Positions 25,270 through 33,545 are shown, counted from the stretch's first letter. The stretch is DNA of 64,000 bases from Sphingomonas flavescens (GCF_030866745.1 NZ_CP133016.1:62001-126000); one strand, 5' to 3'. A program made the numbers and translations. Notes: generated from the letters alone by a model not told the origin.

Positions 25270-26006
25270 GCTTCGTTGACGCAGGGGCTGGTCGCGCCCC
25301 GGCCGTCCGCGCCCCATTTGCGGAAGCTCGACGAGTCCACGTGGAAGCGCCGGCCGGTGTAGAAGCCGAGGCCCGTGTCGTAGGCACGCCCATCGTGCGC
25401 GTGCGCGGCGCAAACTGACCGGATCATCGCGGTGCGGTCGACGGCGGCGGTCACCGGCGTCATGTCGATCGCGAAGAACTCACGGTGCGCGCTGTGTTCG
25501 GCGCCGTTGGAACAGGCGTTGAGCTTGTCGTTGCGAAAGGCGGACAGCGCCTCGACCTGACCGACGCGGGGGATGACGTCGTCGCGAACGAACTTCAGCG
25601 TTTCGACGATATGCTGCCACTTGTCCGCGGGCGGCGCTTCGAACGGCTCCGCGCCACACTCGCTCCACGACGACGATGTGCGCGTCAGCTGCCATAGCGG
25701 GATGACAGCGCCGACACCCTGGGCATTGAGGTAATCCTGGAAAGAGGTGAGGCGCGCGACGTTGTCCGGAGCCCGACGGAGCCAAGCCCGGAAGTCGGTC
25801 GCCGACTGGCCCGCAGCGGCAAGGCCGGTTTCGTGAACGCCAGTCAACCCGAACTGCGGCTCGGGCGCCGGCGCGAGTGCGGGCCGCGCCTGAACGGTCG
25901 CGATGGCGCGGATCGGCTGAAGCGGCGTCGAGCTGTTCCCAACGCCTGCAACCGGACCGAATGACAGTGTGGCCGCGAGTGCGGCAGCCCCCATAAATCT
26001 AAGCAT
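25266..26006 (-). CDS. Exported D-Ala-D-Ala carboxypeptidase-like protein (peptidase M15)
   Basis: This 246-residue protein has an N-terminal signal peptide (MLRFMGAAALAATLSFG). A C-terminal zinc-peptidase M15 domain follows, with EHSAHREFFAIDM supplying the first His and Asp ligands and FHVD supplying the last His. Members cleave peptidoglycan stem peptides in the periplasm. Two further cysteines in SVCAAH and TSPCVNEA may form a disulfide. It is transcribed alone, towards the ABC permease. Confidence 0.78.
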   Translation of the reverse strand: MLRFMGAAALAATLSFGPVAGVGNSSTPLQPIRAIATVQARPALAPAPEPQFGLTGVHETGLAAAGQSATDFRAWLRRAPDNVARLTSFQDYLNAQGVGAVIPLWQLTRTSSSWSECGAEPFEAPPADKWQHIVETLKFVRDDVIPRVGQVEALSAFRNDKLNACSNGAEHSAHREFFAIDMTPVTAAVDRTAMIRSVCAAHAHDGRAYDTGLGFYTGRRFHVDSSSFRKWGADGRGATSPCVNEA

Positions 26007-26166
26007 TTCAACAAGATAATAGACGATACGGTCGTTTCAACCCTCGTCCGGCGAGCTGCAGCTTAACGAAGTTGAACGGTTCATAACGGAGGCGTTCAGA
26101 CGCGCCTCAACCGAATCGGCGCAGAAGGGCTCTCATCACGTCAGTGCTCAATGAAGGAGAGCCGAT

Positions 26167-26649
26167 ATGCGTAAGTTACTCTTTTCCCTGGCCGCGGCCG
26201 GAGCGGCTCTCGCCATCGCCAGCCCGGCGTCGGCGCAATATTATCAGGGCCAGCCCTATGGCGCGCCTTACGGCAATGCCTACGGGTACCAGAACAATTG
26301 GGGCGTCACGCGTTCGCTGCAGCAGCGGCTGAACAACATCGAACGCCAGATCAACCGGCTAGATCGCCGCGATCGCATCCGCGACCGTAGCGCTGACCGC
26401 CTGCGTTACGAGGCCGCGGACCTGCATCGACGCCTGTTCGATCGCAGCCGCAACGGGCTGAGCCCCCGCGAGGCCCAGGATATCAGCGTTCGAATCCAGC
26501 GCCTCGAACAGCGCGTCCAGTGGGCGATGAACCAGGGTGGATACGGCCGCTACGGCTACAACGGTTACCAAGGTCAGTGGAGCGACCGGGACCGTGACGG
26601 CCGCAACGATCGCTGGGAAGACGACCAGGGCTATCGCCGCGACCGCTAA
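26167..26649 (+). CDS. Exported Tyr/Arg-rich coiled-coil protein (160 aa)
   Basis: A strong ribosome binding site (AAGGAG) precedes the ATG. The protein has a signal peptide ending ASPASAQ, a Tyr/Gly-rich segment (about residues 25-45), an Arg-rich coiled coil (about 50-120; RSLQQRLNNIERQINRLD) and a Tyr/Gly/Arg tail. Proteins of this design are frequent in sphingomonad periplasms, but I know no assigned function. A good terminator follows, so it is monocistronic and probably well expressed. Confidence 0.72.
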   Translation: MRKLLFSLAAAGAALAIASPASAQYYQGQPYGAPYGNAYGYQNNWGVTRSLQQRLNNIERQINRLDRRDRIRDRSADRLRYEAADLHRRLFDRSRNGLSPREAQDISVRIQRLEQRVQWAMNQGGYGRYGYNGYQGQWSDRDRDGRNDRWEDDQGYRRDR

Positions 26650-26670
26650 GGCCGACGGCTAGTCGAAAGG

Positions 26671-26703
26671 AAGGCGCCTCGGGCAACCGGGGCGCCTTTC
26701 TTC
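26671..26703 (+). terminator. Rho-independent terminator
   Basis: AAGGCGCC (26671-26678) pairs with GGCGCCTT (26691-26698) and is followed by TTCTTC, just after the stop of the coiled-coil protein gene. Confidence 0.82.
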
Positions 26704-26794
26704 GTACCCCAGCGGCCGGCTCGGCTTTGCCCTTTTGCGGGGCGCTGGCTATAGCAACGCAACTGCTTTTATCGCCGACCAGGAGCCCGATTTC

Positions 26795-27985
26795 ATGGCC
26801 ATCACGCCGCTCATGCCCGTCTACCCGCGTTCGCCCGTGCGTCCGGTGCGCGGCGAGGGGCCGTATCTCTACGGTGAGCAGGGCGAGCGTTATCTGGATT
26901 TCGCGGCGGGCATTGCGGTGAACCTGCTGGGGCACGGCCACCCGGTGCTGACCAAGGCGATCCAGGACCAGGCCGCGACCCTCATGCACGTATCAAACCT
27001 GTACGGATCACCGCAGGGCGAGGCGTTCGCGAAGCGCCTAACTGATTTGACGTTCGCGGACACAGTGTTCTTCACCAATTCGGGCGTCGAAGCTGTCGAG
27101 TGCGCGATCAAGACGGCGCGCCGCTATCACTACGTTGGAGGCAATCCGGAGAAACACACGCTGATTACCTTCCGCAACGCGTTTCATGGGCGGACGATGG
27201 CAACGATCAGCGCAACCGATCAGCCGAAAATGATCGAGGGTTTCGCGCCGCTGCTGGAGGGTTTCAAGGTCGTCGAGTTCGACAATCTGGACGCTGCGCT
27301 GGGGGCGATCGACGAGAACACCGCGGGCTTCCTGCTGGAGCCGGTGCAGGGCGAGGGCGGCATTCGCCCGGCGTCGAAGGAATTCATCCAGGGTCTCCGT
27401 AAGGCCTGCGACGAGAACGACCTGATGCTGGTGTTCGACGAGGTGCAGTGCGGCGTCGCGCGGACCGGCTATCTCTACGCTTATGAATATTATGGCGTAA
27501 CGCCCGACATCATGGCGAGCGCCAAGGGTATTGGCGGGGGCTTCCCGATGGGCGCGTGCCTGGCCACCGAAAAGGCGGCGCGTGGGATGGTCATCGGCAC
27601 GCACGGGTCGACCTATGGCGGCAATCCGCTGGCGATGGCTGCTGGGCAGGCGGTGTTCGACGTCGTCGCCAACGACGAGTTCCTGACGCAGGTCCGGCAG
27701 ACAGGCGAGCGGCTACGCTCGGCGTTGGAGCAGATGATCCCTAATCACGATCATCTGTTCGAAGGCGTGCGGGGGCTGGGCCTTATGCTCGGAATCAAGA
27801 TGAAGACCGACAGCCGCGCCTTCGTGAATTTTCTACGCACCAAGGGGCTGCTGACCGTCGCGGCCGGTGACAACGTCATGCGTATCCTGCCGCCGCTCAA
27901 CATCGAGGAAGCGCACATCCGTGAATTCGTGGACACGCTGAGCGCCGCCGCGGGCGAATATGAGGTGCCGGCCGAAGCGGCGTGA
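26795..27985 (+). CDS. argD: Acetylornithine / succinyldiaminopimelate aminotransferase
   Basis: This 396-residue class-III PLP aminotransferase of arginine biosynthesis converts N-acetylglutamate semialdehyde to N-acetylornithine; many also act in lysine synthesis. PLP-site motifs are complete: the NSGVEAVECAIKTAR entry, DEVQCGVARTG, and the Schiff-base lysine K244 in ASAKGIGGGFPMGA. AGGAG eight bases before this ATG fixes the start; a start 20 codons upstream is poorer. The usual argF neighbour is not present; the LOV kinase gene follows after 72 bp. Confidence 0.94.
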   Translation: MAITPLMPVYPRSPVRPVRGEGPYLYGEQGERYLDFAAGIAVNLLGHGHPVLTKAIQDQAATLMHVSNLYGSPQGEAFAKRLTDLTFADTVFFTNSGVEAVECAIKTARRYHYVGGNPEKHTLITFRNAFHGRTMATISATDQPKMIEGFAPLLEGFKVVEFDNLDAALGAIDENTAGFLLEPVQGEGGIRPASKEFIQGLRKACDENDLMLVFDEVQCGVARTGYLYAYEYYGVTPDIMASAKGIGGGFPMGACLATEKAARGMVIGTHGSTYGGNPLAMAAGQAVFDVVANDEFLTQVRQTGERLRSALEQMIPNHDHLFEGVRGLGLMLGIKMKTDSRAFVNFLRTKGLLTVAAGDNVMRILPPLNIEEAHIREFVDTLSAAAGEYEVPAEAA

Positions 27986-28057
27986 ACCCGGTTAACAACA
28001 GTTGACTGGCCGCAGGGGCGGCAATCTGACACTAGCGTCGAATGCGAGTCGCGTTGC

Positions 28058-29131
28058 GTGTCCGATAGACCCGAAAATCCCGTAGACTCCGATCAATCGG
28101 ATAGCGTGAACGACGAGTGGTCGAGCGACGACGCCGCGAGCCGGTTCGAGGGCGCGACGGGCCTGCTGTTCGAGCAGGCCATGGCGCAAACGCGCATGGC
28201 CGTCTGCCTCACCGACCCCAAGCAGGCCGACAATCCGATCGTCTTCTGCAACCGCGCCTTCGAACGGCTGACGGGCTATCGCCAGCATGAGATCATCGGG
28301 CGCAACTGCCGCTTCCTGCAGGGCCCGAAAACCGACCAGCATCAGGTCACCAAAATCCGTGACGCGATCAGGACCGAAGAAGTCGCGGTCGTTGAGATCC
28401 TGAATTACCGCAAGAACGGTGAGCAATTCTGGAACGCCCTCCATCTCGGCCCGATTTATGACGAATCCGGAAGTCTGAAATATTTCTTCGGCAGCCAGTG
28501 GGACGTCACCAACATCCACCTCGCGCGTGCCGAGGAGCGCCATGCCAAGGCGCTTGCCCGCGAGATCTCCCACCGGTTGAAGAACGTCTTCTCGGTCATT
28601 GGGGGCATCGTGAACGTGACCGGCCGGGCGATGGAGGCCAAGCCAGTCGCGCGCGCCATCAACGAGCGCGTCCAGGCGCTCGGCCGGGCCTACGAGCCGA
28701 CGCTGGACGATGCGCTGCTGGGAACCGTTGAAGTCGGGCAGGCAATCCGTTCGGTGCTTCGACCCTACGACCCGGAAGGCAACCGCATCCGCTACACCGG
28801 CGAAAATATCCGCACTGATCCCAACGCGGTGTCGGTAGTCGGCCTCGTCCTCCACGAACTCGCCACCAACGCAATCAAATATGGCGCGCTGTCCAATGAC
28901 GACGGGTTGGTGGAGGTGGGCTGGCAGCACGATATCGACCAGTTCGAGCGGTCGTCGCTGAGAGTGGATTGGAAAGAGACCGGAGGCCCGGCTGTCGAAG
29001 GGAAGCCCGAAGGCCATGGCACCGGGCTGGGGATCGCCGACACCCTGCTCAAATTCTCGCAAGGCGTGATCAGGAACGATTGGGAACACGACGGCCTGCG
29101 CGTCTGCATCTCGATGCCGATTGCGCGGTAA
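28058..29131 (+). CDS. LOV-domain blue-light-sensing histidine kinase (HWE type)
   Basis: This 357-residue soluble photoreceptor kinase has a LOV domain at residues 40-155. It carries the flavin-reactive cysteine C84 in GRNCRFLQ and the FMN-contacting QFWNALHLGPIYDESG and SQWDVT segments. The kinase follows, with phospho-acceptor H172 in AREISHRLKN and HWE-family features: LHELATNAIKYGALS as N-box and a WKE triad. Blue light forms a Cys-FMN adduct and raises autophosphorylation in related erythrobacter LOV kinases. It starts at GTG. The response regulator begins 4 bp after the stop, making a two-gene signalling unit. Confidence 0.93.
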   Translation: MSDRPENPVDSDQSDSVNDEWSSDDAASRFEGATGLLFEQAMAQTRMAVCLTDPKQADNPIVFCNRAFERLTGYRQHEIIGRNCRFLQGPKTDQHQVTKIRDAIRTEEVAVVEILNYRKNGEQFWNALHLGPIYDESGSLKYFFGSQWDVTNIHLARAEERHAKALAREISHRLKNVFSVIGGIVNVTGRAMEAKPVARAINERVQALGRAYEPTLDDALLGTVEVGQAIRSVLRPYDPEGNRIRYTGENIRTDPNAVSVVGLVLHELATNAIKYGALSNDDGLVEVGWQHDIDQFERSSLRVDWKETGGPAVEGKPEGHGTGLGIADTLLKFSQGVIRNDWEHDGLRVCISMPIAR

Positions 29132-29135
29132 GGTC

Positions 29136-29537
29136 ATGACCGGAAACAACTTGGGAACCATCCTAATCGTCGAGGATGAATATTGGATCGCCATCGACCT
29201 GATGATGGCTTTCGACGACGCCAACGTTCCCACCGCGATCGCGCACAATTGCCGCGAGGCCTTTGCGATCTTGGACAAGGAGGTTCCAATCGGCGCCGTA
29301 CTCGACGTCAATCTGGGGAAGGGCGAAACCTGCTGGCCTATCGCAGAGCGATTGTCGGCGATGGGCGTGCCCTATGTGCTGCATACCGGCGACCTCAACC
29401 GGCAAGGTGAGATCCTGGCGACCATCGACGCGCCCGTCATTACCAAGCCTTCGATGGCAGAAGACGTCGCCACGCGACTGCTACAGTTGATCGGACGGTC
29501 CGAGAAGGGCACGGAGAGCGCCAGCGTCCGCTCCTAG
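29136..29537 (+). CDS. Single-domain response regulator
   Basis: This 133-residue receiver domain has no output domain. The acidic pair E13/D14, phospho-acceptor D57 in AVLDVNLGKG, the threonine in LHTGD and the lysine in ITKPS are all in place. It is probably the phosphorylation target of the LOV kinase immediately upstream. An ATG five codons earlier overlaps the kinase stop, but the chosen ATG gives the normal receiver N terminus. Its stop codon lies inside the tRNA-Arg gene. Confidence 0.9.
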   Translation: MTGNNLGTILIVEDEYWIAIDLMMAFDDANVPTAIAHNCREAFAILDKEVPIGAVLDVNLGKGETCWPIAERLSAMGVPYVLHTGDLNRQGEILATIDAPVITKPSMAEDVATRLLQLIGRSEKGTESASVRS

Positions 29538-29604
29538 CTCAACCGGATAGAGCGTCGGGCTTCGAACCCGAAGGTTGGGGGTTCGAGTCCCTCGGAGCGG
29601 GCCA
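29528..29604 (+). tRNA. tRNA-Arg (anticodon TCG)
   Basis: A full cloverleaf can be drawn. The acceptor arm is CCGCTCC with GGAGCGG, then TA and the D-stem GCTC/GAGC. The anticodon stem TCGGG/CCCGA closes the loop CTTCGAA. The T-arm is GGGGG/CCCTC around TTCGAGT. Discriminator G and an encoded CCA complete 77 bases. The anticodon reads TCG, for arginine CGA codons. The first ten bases overlap the 3' end of the response-regulator gene. Confidence 0.95.
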
Positions 29605-29649
29605 TTGGCCTCGGTTGTGTGAGGTCCGGCGGCGCCCTATCTTTCCGCC

Positions 29650-30552
29650 ATGCCCACAACTGAACTTTTCACGGACGTCGCGCTGGGCGTCGCAATTCCC
29701 TCGCGCAATGCTCGCGGCCGGATCGCCCGGCTCGGGCCGGTGGTCGACCAAGTGCTTTCCAACCACGGCTATCCGCCGGTCATTGAGCAGTTGCTGGCGG
29801 AGGCGCTCACCTTGACCGCGCTGCTCGGATCGCTGCTCAAGGAGCCAGAGGGCCAGCTAACGCTGCAGGCGCAAACGGAAGGCGGCCCGATCGACCTGAT
29901 GGTCTGCGACTATCTGGGCGGCGAATTGCGCGGCTACGTTCGGCACGATGCCGAGCGCATCCGTGAACTCGGACCGAACCCCACCCTGCCGGAGCTTTTC
30001 GGCAAGGGGTATTTGGCAACCACATTCGACCAGCCGATGGCCAAGGAGCGCTACCAAGGTATCGTGCCGCTGGAAGGCAAGAGCCTGGCCGAGGCGGCGC
30101 AGAGCTATTTCGCACAATCGGAGCAGATCCCGAGCCTGGTCCGGCTAGCGGCTGAGAAGCGGGGCGGGCACTGGTACGCGGGCGGTCTGCTGCTGCAGCA
30201 CCTGCCGGAAGGCGAGGAGGGTCGCGAGCGGCTGCATACGCGGCTCGACCATCCGGACTGGCCGCACGTGGCGATCTTGGGCGGCTCGGTGAAGCCGGCG
30301 GAACTGACCGATCCGACGCTTAGTCTAGAGGACCTGATGTGGCGTTTGTTCCATGAAGAGGACGAGGTGCGTACCTTGCCGCCGCTGTCGCTGAGCCGGG
30401 GATGCCGGTGCGATCCGGAATATGTCCGCTCGGTCATCGCGCGTTTCCCGGAGGAGGAGCGTCAGGCGATGGTCGGGGACGATGGGCTCATCCGCGTCGA
30501 CTGCGCCTTTTGCTCGTCGAGCTTCCCGATCGCGCCGGGCGACGTCGAATGA
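29650..30552 (+). CDS. hslO: Redox-regulated chaperone Hsp33
   Basis: Hsp33 is a cytosolic holdase activated by oxidative unfolding. The 300-residue protein has the complete N-terminal domain and the C-terminal zinc switch with C252-R-C254 and C285-A-F-C288. These are the four cysteines that bind zinc when reduced and form disulfides under oxidation. Length fits the family. The ATG start has a weak ribosome binding site. It lies directly after tRNA-Arg. Confidence 0.95.
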   Translation: MPTTELFTDVALGVAIPSRNARGRIARLGPVVDQVLSNHGYPPVIEQLLAEALTLTALLGSLLKEPEGQLTLQAQTEGGPIDLMVCDYLGGELRGYVRHDAERIRELGPNPTLPELFGKGYLATTFDQPMAKERYQGIVPLEGKSLAEAAQSYFAQSEQIPSLVRLAAEKRGGHWYAGGLLLQHLPEGEEGRERLHTRLDHPDWPHVAILGGSVKPAELTDPTLSLEDLMWRLFHEEDEVRTLPPLSLSRGCRCDPEYVRSVIARFPEEERQAMVGDDGLIRVDCAFCSSSFPIAPGDVE

Positions 30553-30617
30553 AGGGTCGGGAAGCCGACGAATTCATTACCCGCGATTAACTGCCGCATG
30601 GTAATGCTGGAACCGTA

Positions 30618-31028
30618 ATGACTCGGTTGGCGACATCCGTGACTATCGTGGCTGCTGCATTCGCGCTGGCGGCCGCGAAGGGCGTCGCGACCCTCGGCGA
30701 CCTGCAACCGGGACTGTGGGAAGTAACGGGTGCCGAACATGAAAAAATGCTGGCGCGTCAGTGCGTGGCCGACGTGACTGCCCTGGCGCGCTTCGAGCAT
30801 CGCGGGAAGACGTGCACTTCGAAGGTGCTCAAGTCTTCCGGCAGCGAGGCATCGATCGAATACAGCTGCGGGGCGGCCGGCTTTGGGCACAGCGACATCG
30901 ACGTGCTGACGCCGCGGTCGTTGCGGATCAACACGCAGGGCATTTCAGGCGGCCTGCCCTTCAATTACGTGCTGCAGGCGCGCCGGATCGGCGACTGCCA
31001 GAAAAATCTCGCAACGACGCGCCATTAA
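30618..31028 (+). CDS. DUF3617-type exported protein
   Basis: This 136-residue protein has a signal peptide (MTRLATSVTIVAAAFALAAAK) and a mature domain starting LGDLQPGLWEV, the hallmark entry of DUF3617 proteins. Cysteines at RQCVAD, KTCTSK, YSCGAA and GDCQKN follow the usual disulfide pattern of that family. The function of DUF3617 is unknown. The structured RNA described next begins 35 bp after its stop. Confidence 0.78.
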   Translation: MTRLATSVTIVAAAFALAAAKGVATLGDLQPGLWEVTGAEHEKMLARQCVADVTALARFEHRGKTCTSKVLKSSGSEASIEYSCGAAGFGHSDIDVLTPRSLRINTQGISGGLPFNYVLQARRIGDCQKNLATTRH

Positions 31029-31062
31029 GGCCTCGTTTAGCCATAACGTCGTAAGCATGACT

Positions 31063-31152
31063 CGTGCCGGATTTGGCACGCTTTCCTCCCAATCGGGCAG
31101 CGATGTCCGATCACTGGGCCGCCCCTCTCAACGATGGGCGGCCCTTCTTTTA
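31063..31152 (+). ncRNA. Predicted structured RNA: three hairpins with an exposed CUUUCCUCCC
   Basis: Hairpin 1 (31063-31080) pairs CGTGCC with GGCACG. An unpaired CTTTCCTCCC (31081-31090) follows and is complementary to Shine-Dalgarno sequences. Hairpin 2 (31092-31111) pairs ATCGGGC with GTCCGAT. Hairpin 3 (31116-31144) pairs GGGCCGCCC with GGGCGGCCC and ends in TTCTTTTA, a typical intrinsic terminator. The order matches trans-acting alphaproteobacterial small RNAs that sequester ribosome sites. Because the terminator ends 30 bp before the DUF3147-queC-queE start, it could instead be a leader/attenuator of that operon. I do not see a clear promoter. Confidence 0.65.
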
Positions 31153-31181
31153 CGTGTCGCGCGCGCCTAAGTGGCGCGGCC

Positions 31182-31532
31182 ATGTTCTATCTCTTCATCA
31201 AGGCGGCGTTGTCGGGCGCACTGGTAGCCGCGATCTCCGAGGTTGCGCGCCGCAATCCCGGCTGGGGCGGCCTGCTCGCGTCTCTGCCGCTGACGTCATT
31301 GCTGGCGATGATTTGGTTGTGGCGGGACAGCGGCGATCCGGAGCGCGTGGCGCAGCTATCGACGGGCGCGTTCTGGTTCATCCTGCCGTCGCTGCCATTG
31401 TTCATCGTCCTGCCCTGGCTGCTGCGGTCCGGTGTTGGTTTCTGGGCGGCGATGGCCGTGGTGATTGTAGGAACGCTTGCGCTCTACGCCGCCTGGTTCT
31501 GGGCCGCCCCGCGGATGGGCATCAAGCTGTGA
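31182..31532 (+). CDS. DUF3147-like integral membrane protein
   Basis: This 116-residue protein has four predicted helices. [21 protein letters not shown] is the recognisable DUF3147-type core. The ATG before [11 protein letters not shown] is the start. Its stop overlaps the GTG of queC (GTGA), indicating coupled translation, so it may handle a queuosine-related metabolite or be an unrelated passenger. No family function is known to me. Confidence 0.75.
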   Translation: MFYLFIKAALSGALVAAISEVARRNPGWGGLLASLPLTSLLAMIWLWRDSGDPERVAQLSTGAFWFILPSLPLFIVLPWLLRSGVGFWAAMAVVIVGTLALYAAWFWAAPRMGIKL

Positions 31533-32194
31533 ACAGCGCCGTCGTCCTGTTGTCTGGTGGGCTCGACTCGATGGTCTGCGCCGCGATCGCGCGTGAGCAG
31601 GGCTATGCAGTCGTAGCGTTGACCGTCGACTACAACCAGCGGCACCGGGTCGAGCTGGAAGCCGCGAAGAGGATCGCGGCGCGGCTGGCCGACCGGCATG
31701 TGGTCTTGCCGCTCGACCTGCGGGCATTCGGCGGCTCGGCGCTCACCGCCGATATTGACGTGCCCAAGGATGGGGTGGGCGAGGGTATTCCCGTCACGTA
31801 CGTACCCGCGCGGAACACGATCTTCCTGAGCCTTGCCCTGGGCTTGGCCGAGGCGAGCGGCGCGCGCGACCTGTTCATCGGTGTCAATGCGCTGGACTAT
31901 TCGGGCTATCCGGATTGCCGGCCGGAGTTCGTCGCGGAATTTGAGCGGCTGGCGAAACTTGCGACCAAAGCGGGCGTCGAGGGCGAGCCGTTCAAGATTC
32001 ACGCGCCGCTGCAGGATATGAGCAAAGCGGATATCGCGCGGGAAGCGCAGCGGCTCGGTCTCGACGCCGGCATGAGCCACAGCTGCTACGATCCGGCGGC
32101 GGACGGCGGGGCCTGCGGCCATTGCGACGCCTGCGTGCTGCGCGCGCGGGGCTTTGCCGAGGCCGGTATTGCGGATCTGACGCGCTACACATGA
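31529..32194 (+). CDS. queC: 7-cyano-7-deazaguanine synthase QueC
   Basis: QueC converts 7-carboxy-7-deazaguanine to preQ0 with ATP and ammonia in queuosine biosynthesis. The 221-residue protein has the PP-loop SGGLDS at residues 9-14, the [19 protein letters not shown] segment, and the C-terminal zinc site with cysteines in SCYDP and [10 protein letters not shown]. The start is a GTG that overlaps the DUF3147 stop; its own stop overlaps the queE ATG (ATGA). The three genes form a tightly coupled operon. Confidence 0.96.
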   Translation: MNSAVVLLSGGLDSMVCAAIAREQGYAVVALTVDYNQRHRVELEAAKRIAARLADRHVVLPLDLRAFGGSALTADIDVPKDGVGEGIPVTYVPARNTIFLSLALGLAEASGARDLFIGVNALDYSGYPDCRPEFVAEFERLAKLATKAGVEGEPFKIHAPLQDMSKADIAREAQRLGLDAGMSHSCYDPAADGGACGHCDACVLRARGFAEAGIADLTRYT

Positions 32195-32823
32195 CTTACG
32201 CGGTGAAGGAATGCTTCCTGACGCTGCAGGGCGAGGGGGTTCAGTCGGGCAGCCGCGCGGTGTTCCTGCGGTTTGCCGGCTGCAATCTGTGGAGCGGGCG
32301 CGAGCAGGATCGCGCCACCGCCCAATGCCAATTCTGCGACACGGACTTCGTCGGGACGGACGGCGAGGGCGGGGGCAAGTTCGTTTCACCTGAGGCGCTG
32401 GCGGAGCAGGTCGAGGCTCTGTGGGGCGATGGGCGCGACCAGCGGCTGGTCGTCATCACCGGTGGCGAGCCCATGTTGCAGCTCGACGAGCCGCTGATTG
32501 AGGCGTTGCACGCACGCGGATTTCGCGTGGCGATGGAAAGCAACGGGACGCTGCCGGCGGCCGACGGCATCGACTGGGTGTGCGTAAGCCCCAAGGCCGG
32601 GACGGAAGTTATCCAGCGTCGTGGAAATGAGCTGAAATTGGTTTGGCCACAGCCGGGCATCGACCCGGCCGAGCTGGAGAGCTGGCAGTTCGATCATTTC
32701 CTGGTGCAGCCGATGGATTGTGCCGACCGTGAGGAAGCGCTTCAAGCCGCGATCAAGCTGGCGATGGACCGGCCGCGCTGGCGACTGTCATTACAGGCGC
32801 ACAAGGCCGTCGGATTGCCGTGA
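32191..32823 (+). CDS. queE: 7-carboxy-7-deazaguanine synthase QueE
   Basis: This radical-SAM enzyme contracts 6-carboxytetrahydropterin to 7-carboxy-7-deazaguanine, the substrate of QueC. The 210-residue protein has the iron-sulfur cysteines C31, C46 and C49 (C-x14-C-x2-C, the spacing typical of this QueE class), the substrate motif FLTLQGEG near the N terminus, and ITGGEPMLQ. It starts inside the queC stop. queD and folE are not in the window. Confidence 0.95.
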   Translation: MTYAVKECFLTLQGEGVQSGSRAVFLRFAGCNLWSGREQDRATAQCQFCDTDFVGTDGEGGGKFVSPEALAEQVEALWGDGRDQRLVVITGGEPMLQLDEPLIEALHARGFRVAMESNGTLPAADGIDWVCVSPKAGTEVIQRRGNELKLVWPQPGIDPAELESWQFDHFLVQPMDCADREEALQAAIKLAMDRPRWRLSLQAHKAVGLP

Positions 32824-32824
32824 C

Positions 32825-33178
32825 CTATTCCGCGTTGCTGGTCGCGGCAGCCGCCGTGGCCGGCGCGGCGCTGTTGCTTTCAGCGTCATCGGCTGGCTTC
32901 GATTTACGCGGAGCGGATTGGGACGGCTTTTTGGCTGACGCGTCGTCCGAGGTCGCATCGCTGCCGGAATTGCTGCTGGCGTCCAATCCGTAATTGACGT
33001 CGACATCGGCCGCCATGTTTGCGGCCGCGCCGGTGACCGCGTCGATCGCGGTCACATCGTTGGAGACAATTGCATCGGCGGTCAGATCATCGCTGGTCTG
33101 CGCGCTATTGTCGACCTGCGCTCCCTTGCTGCACGCGGACAGGGCGAGAAGGGCGGCAATCAGCAGGTGGGCGCGCAT
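32825..33178 (-). CDS. Putative lipoprotein, Ala/Ser/Asp-rich (117 aa)
   Basis: The protein starts MRAHLLIAALLALSAC, a convincing lipoprotein signal with lipobox LSAC. The mature part is disordered, rich in Asp, Ala, Ser and Asn, with a Lys/Pro patch. It shares its N-terminal design with the next upstream gene (33279-33545), suggesting a paralogous pair. It is convergent with queE, one base apart. No function is known. Confidence 0.65.
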   Translation of the reverse strand: MRAHLLIAALLALSACSKGAQVDNSAQTSDDLTADAIVSNDVTAIDAVTGAAANMAADVDVNYGLDASSNSGSDATSDDASAKKPSQSAPRKSKPADDAESNSAAPATAAAATSNAE

Positions 33179-33206
33179 CGGGCAGAAACTCCGGAGGGAT
33201 AAAAGC

Positions 33207-33242
33207 CAAAAAAAGAGGCTGCCGGAATTACCGGCAGCCTCT
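33207..33242 (-). terminator. Intrinsic terminator between the two lipoprotein genes
   Basis: AGAGGCTGCCGG (33214-33225) and CCGGCAGCCTCT (33231-33242) form a 12-bp perfect stem with an AATTA loop. On the minus strand it is followed by a run of seven T residues, a strong stop for the upstream lipoprotein gene. Confidence 0.92.
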
Positions 33243-33278
33243 TGAAAAGCCAACGCCCCCGTGAGGAGGCGTGAGCAA

Positions 33279-33545
33279 TTACATCGCGTTGTTGGTCGTC
33301 GTCGCGGCCGCAGCGTTCGCAGCGTCGGCAGCGTTGTTCGCCGCAACAGCCGCCGTATTGGCAGCATCCGCCGCCATGTTGGCGTCGGTCGTGGCGTTCA
33401 TGTCCATCGCGTTCATGTCGGTGGTGGTGTTCATGTCCGTCGTCATCATGTTTTCGTCGACGTTCATGGTGTTGTTGGCGCTATCGTTGCTGCTGCAAGC
33501 CGAAACCGCCAGGGCCGCACCAGCGACCAGGATAAGAGCACGCAT
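33279..33545 (-). CDS. Low-complexity lipoprotein rich in Met, Asn, Thr and Ala (88 aa)
   Basis: The N terminus MRALILVAGAALAVSAC is a clear lipoprotein signal (lipobox VSAC). The rest is almost entirely short repeats of M/D/N/T (TTDMNTTTDMNAMDMNATT) and then A/N (AANTAAVAANNAADAANAA). Such proteins recur in sphingomonads with no assigned function. The methionine density in an envelope protein could suggest copper binding or oxidant scavenging, but that is speculation. A strong terminator follows. Confidence 0.72.
   Translation of the reverse strand: MRALILVAGAALAVSACSSNDSANNTMNVDENMMTTDMNTTTDMNAMDMNATTDANMAADAANTAAVAANNAADAANAAAATTTNNAM

Noticed and set aside
31063..31152. preQ1 riboswitch in front of the queC operon
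   Set aside because: The short C-rich loop and A-rich tail of preQ1-I and the known preQ1-II and preQ1-III layouts are not visible; only a generic leader or small RNA is supported.
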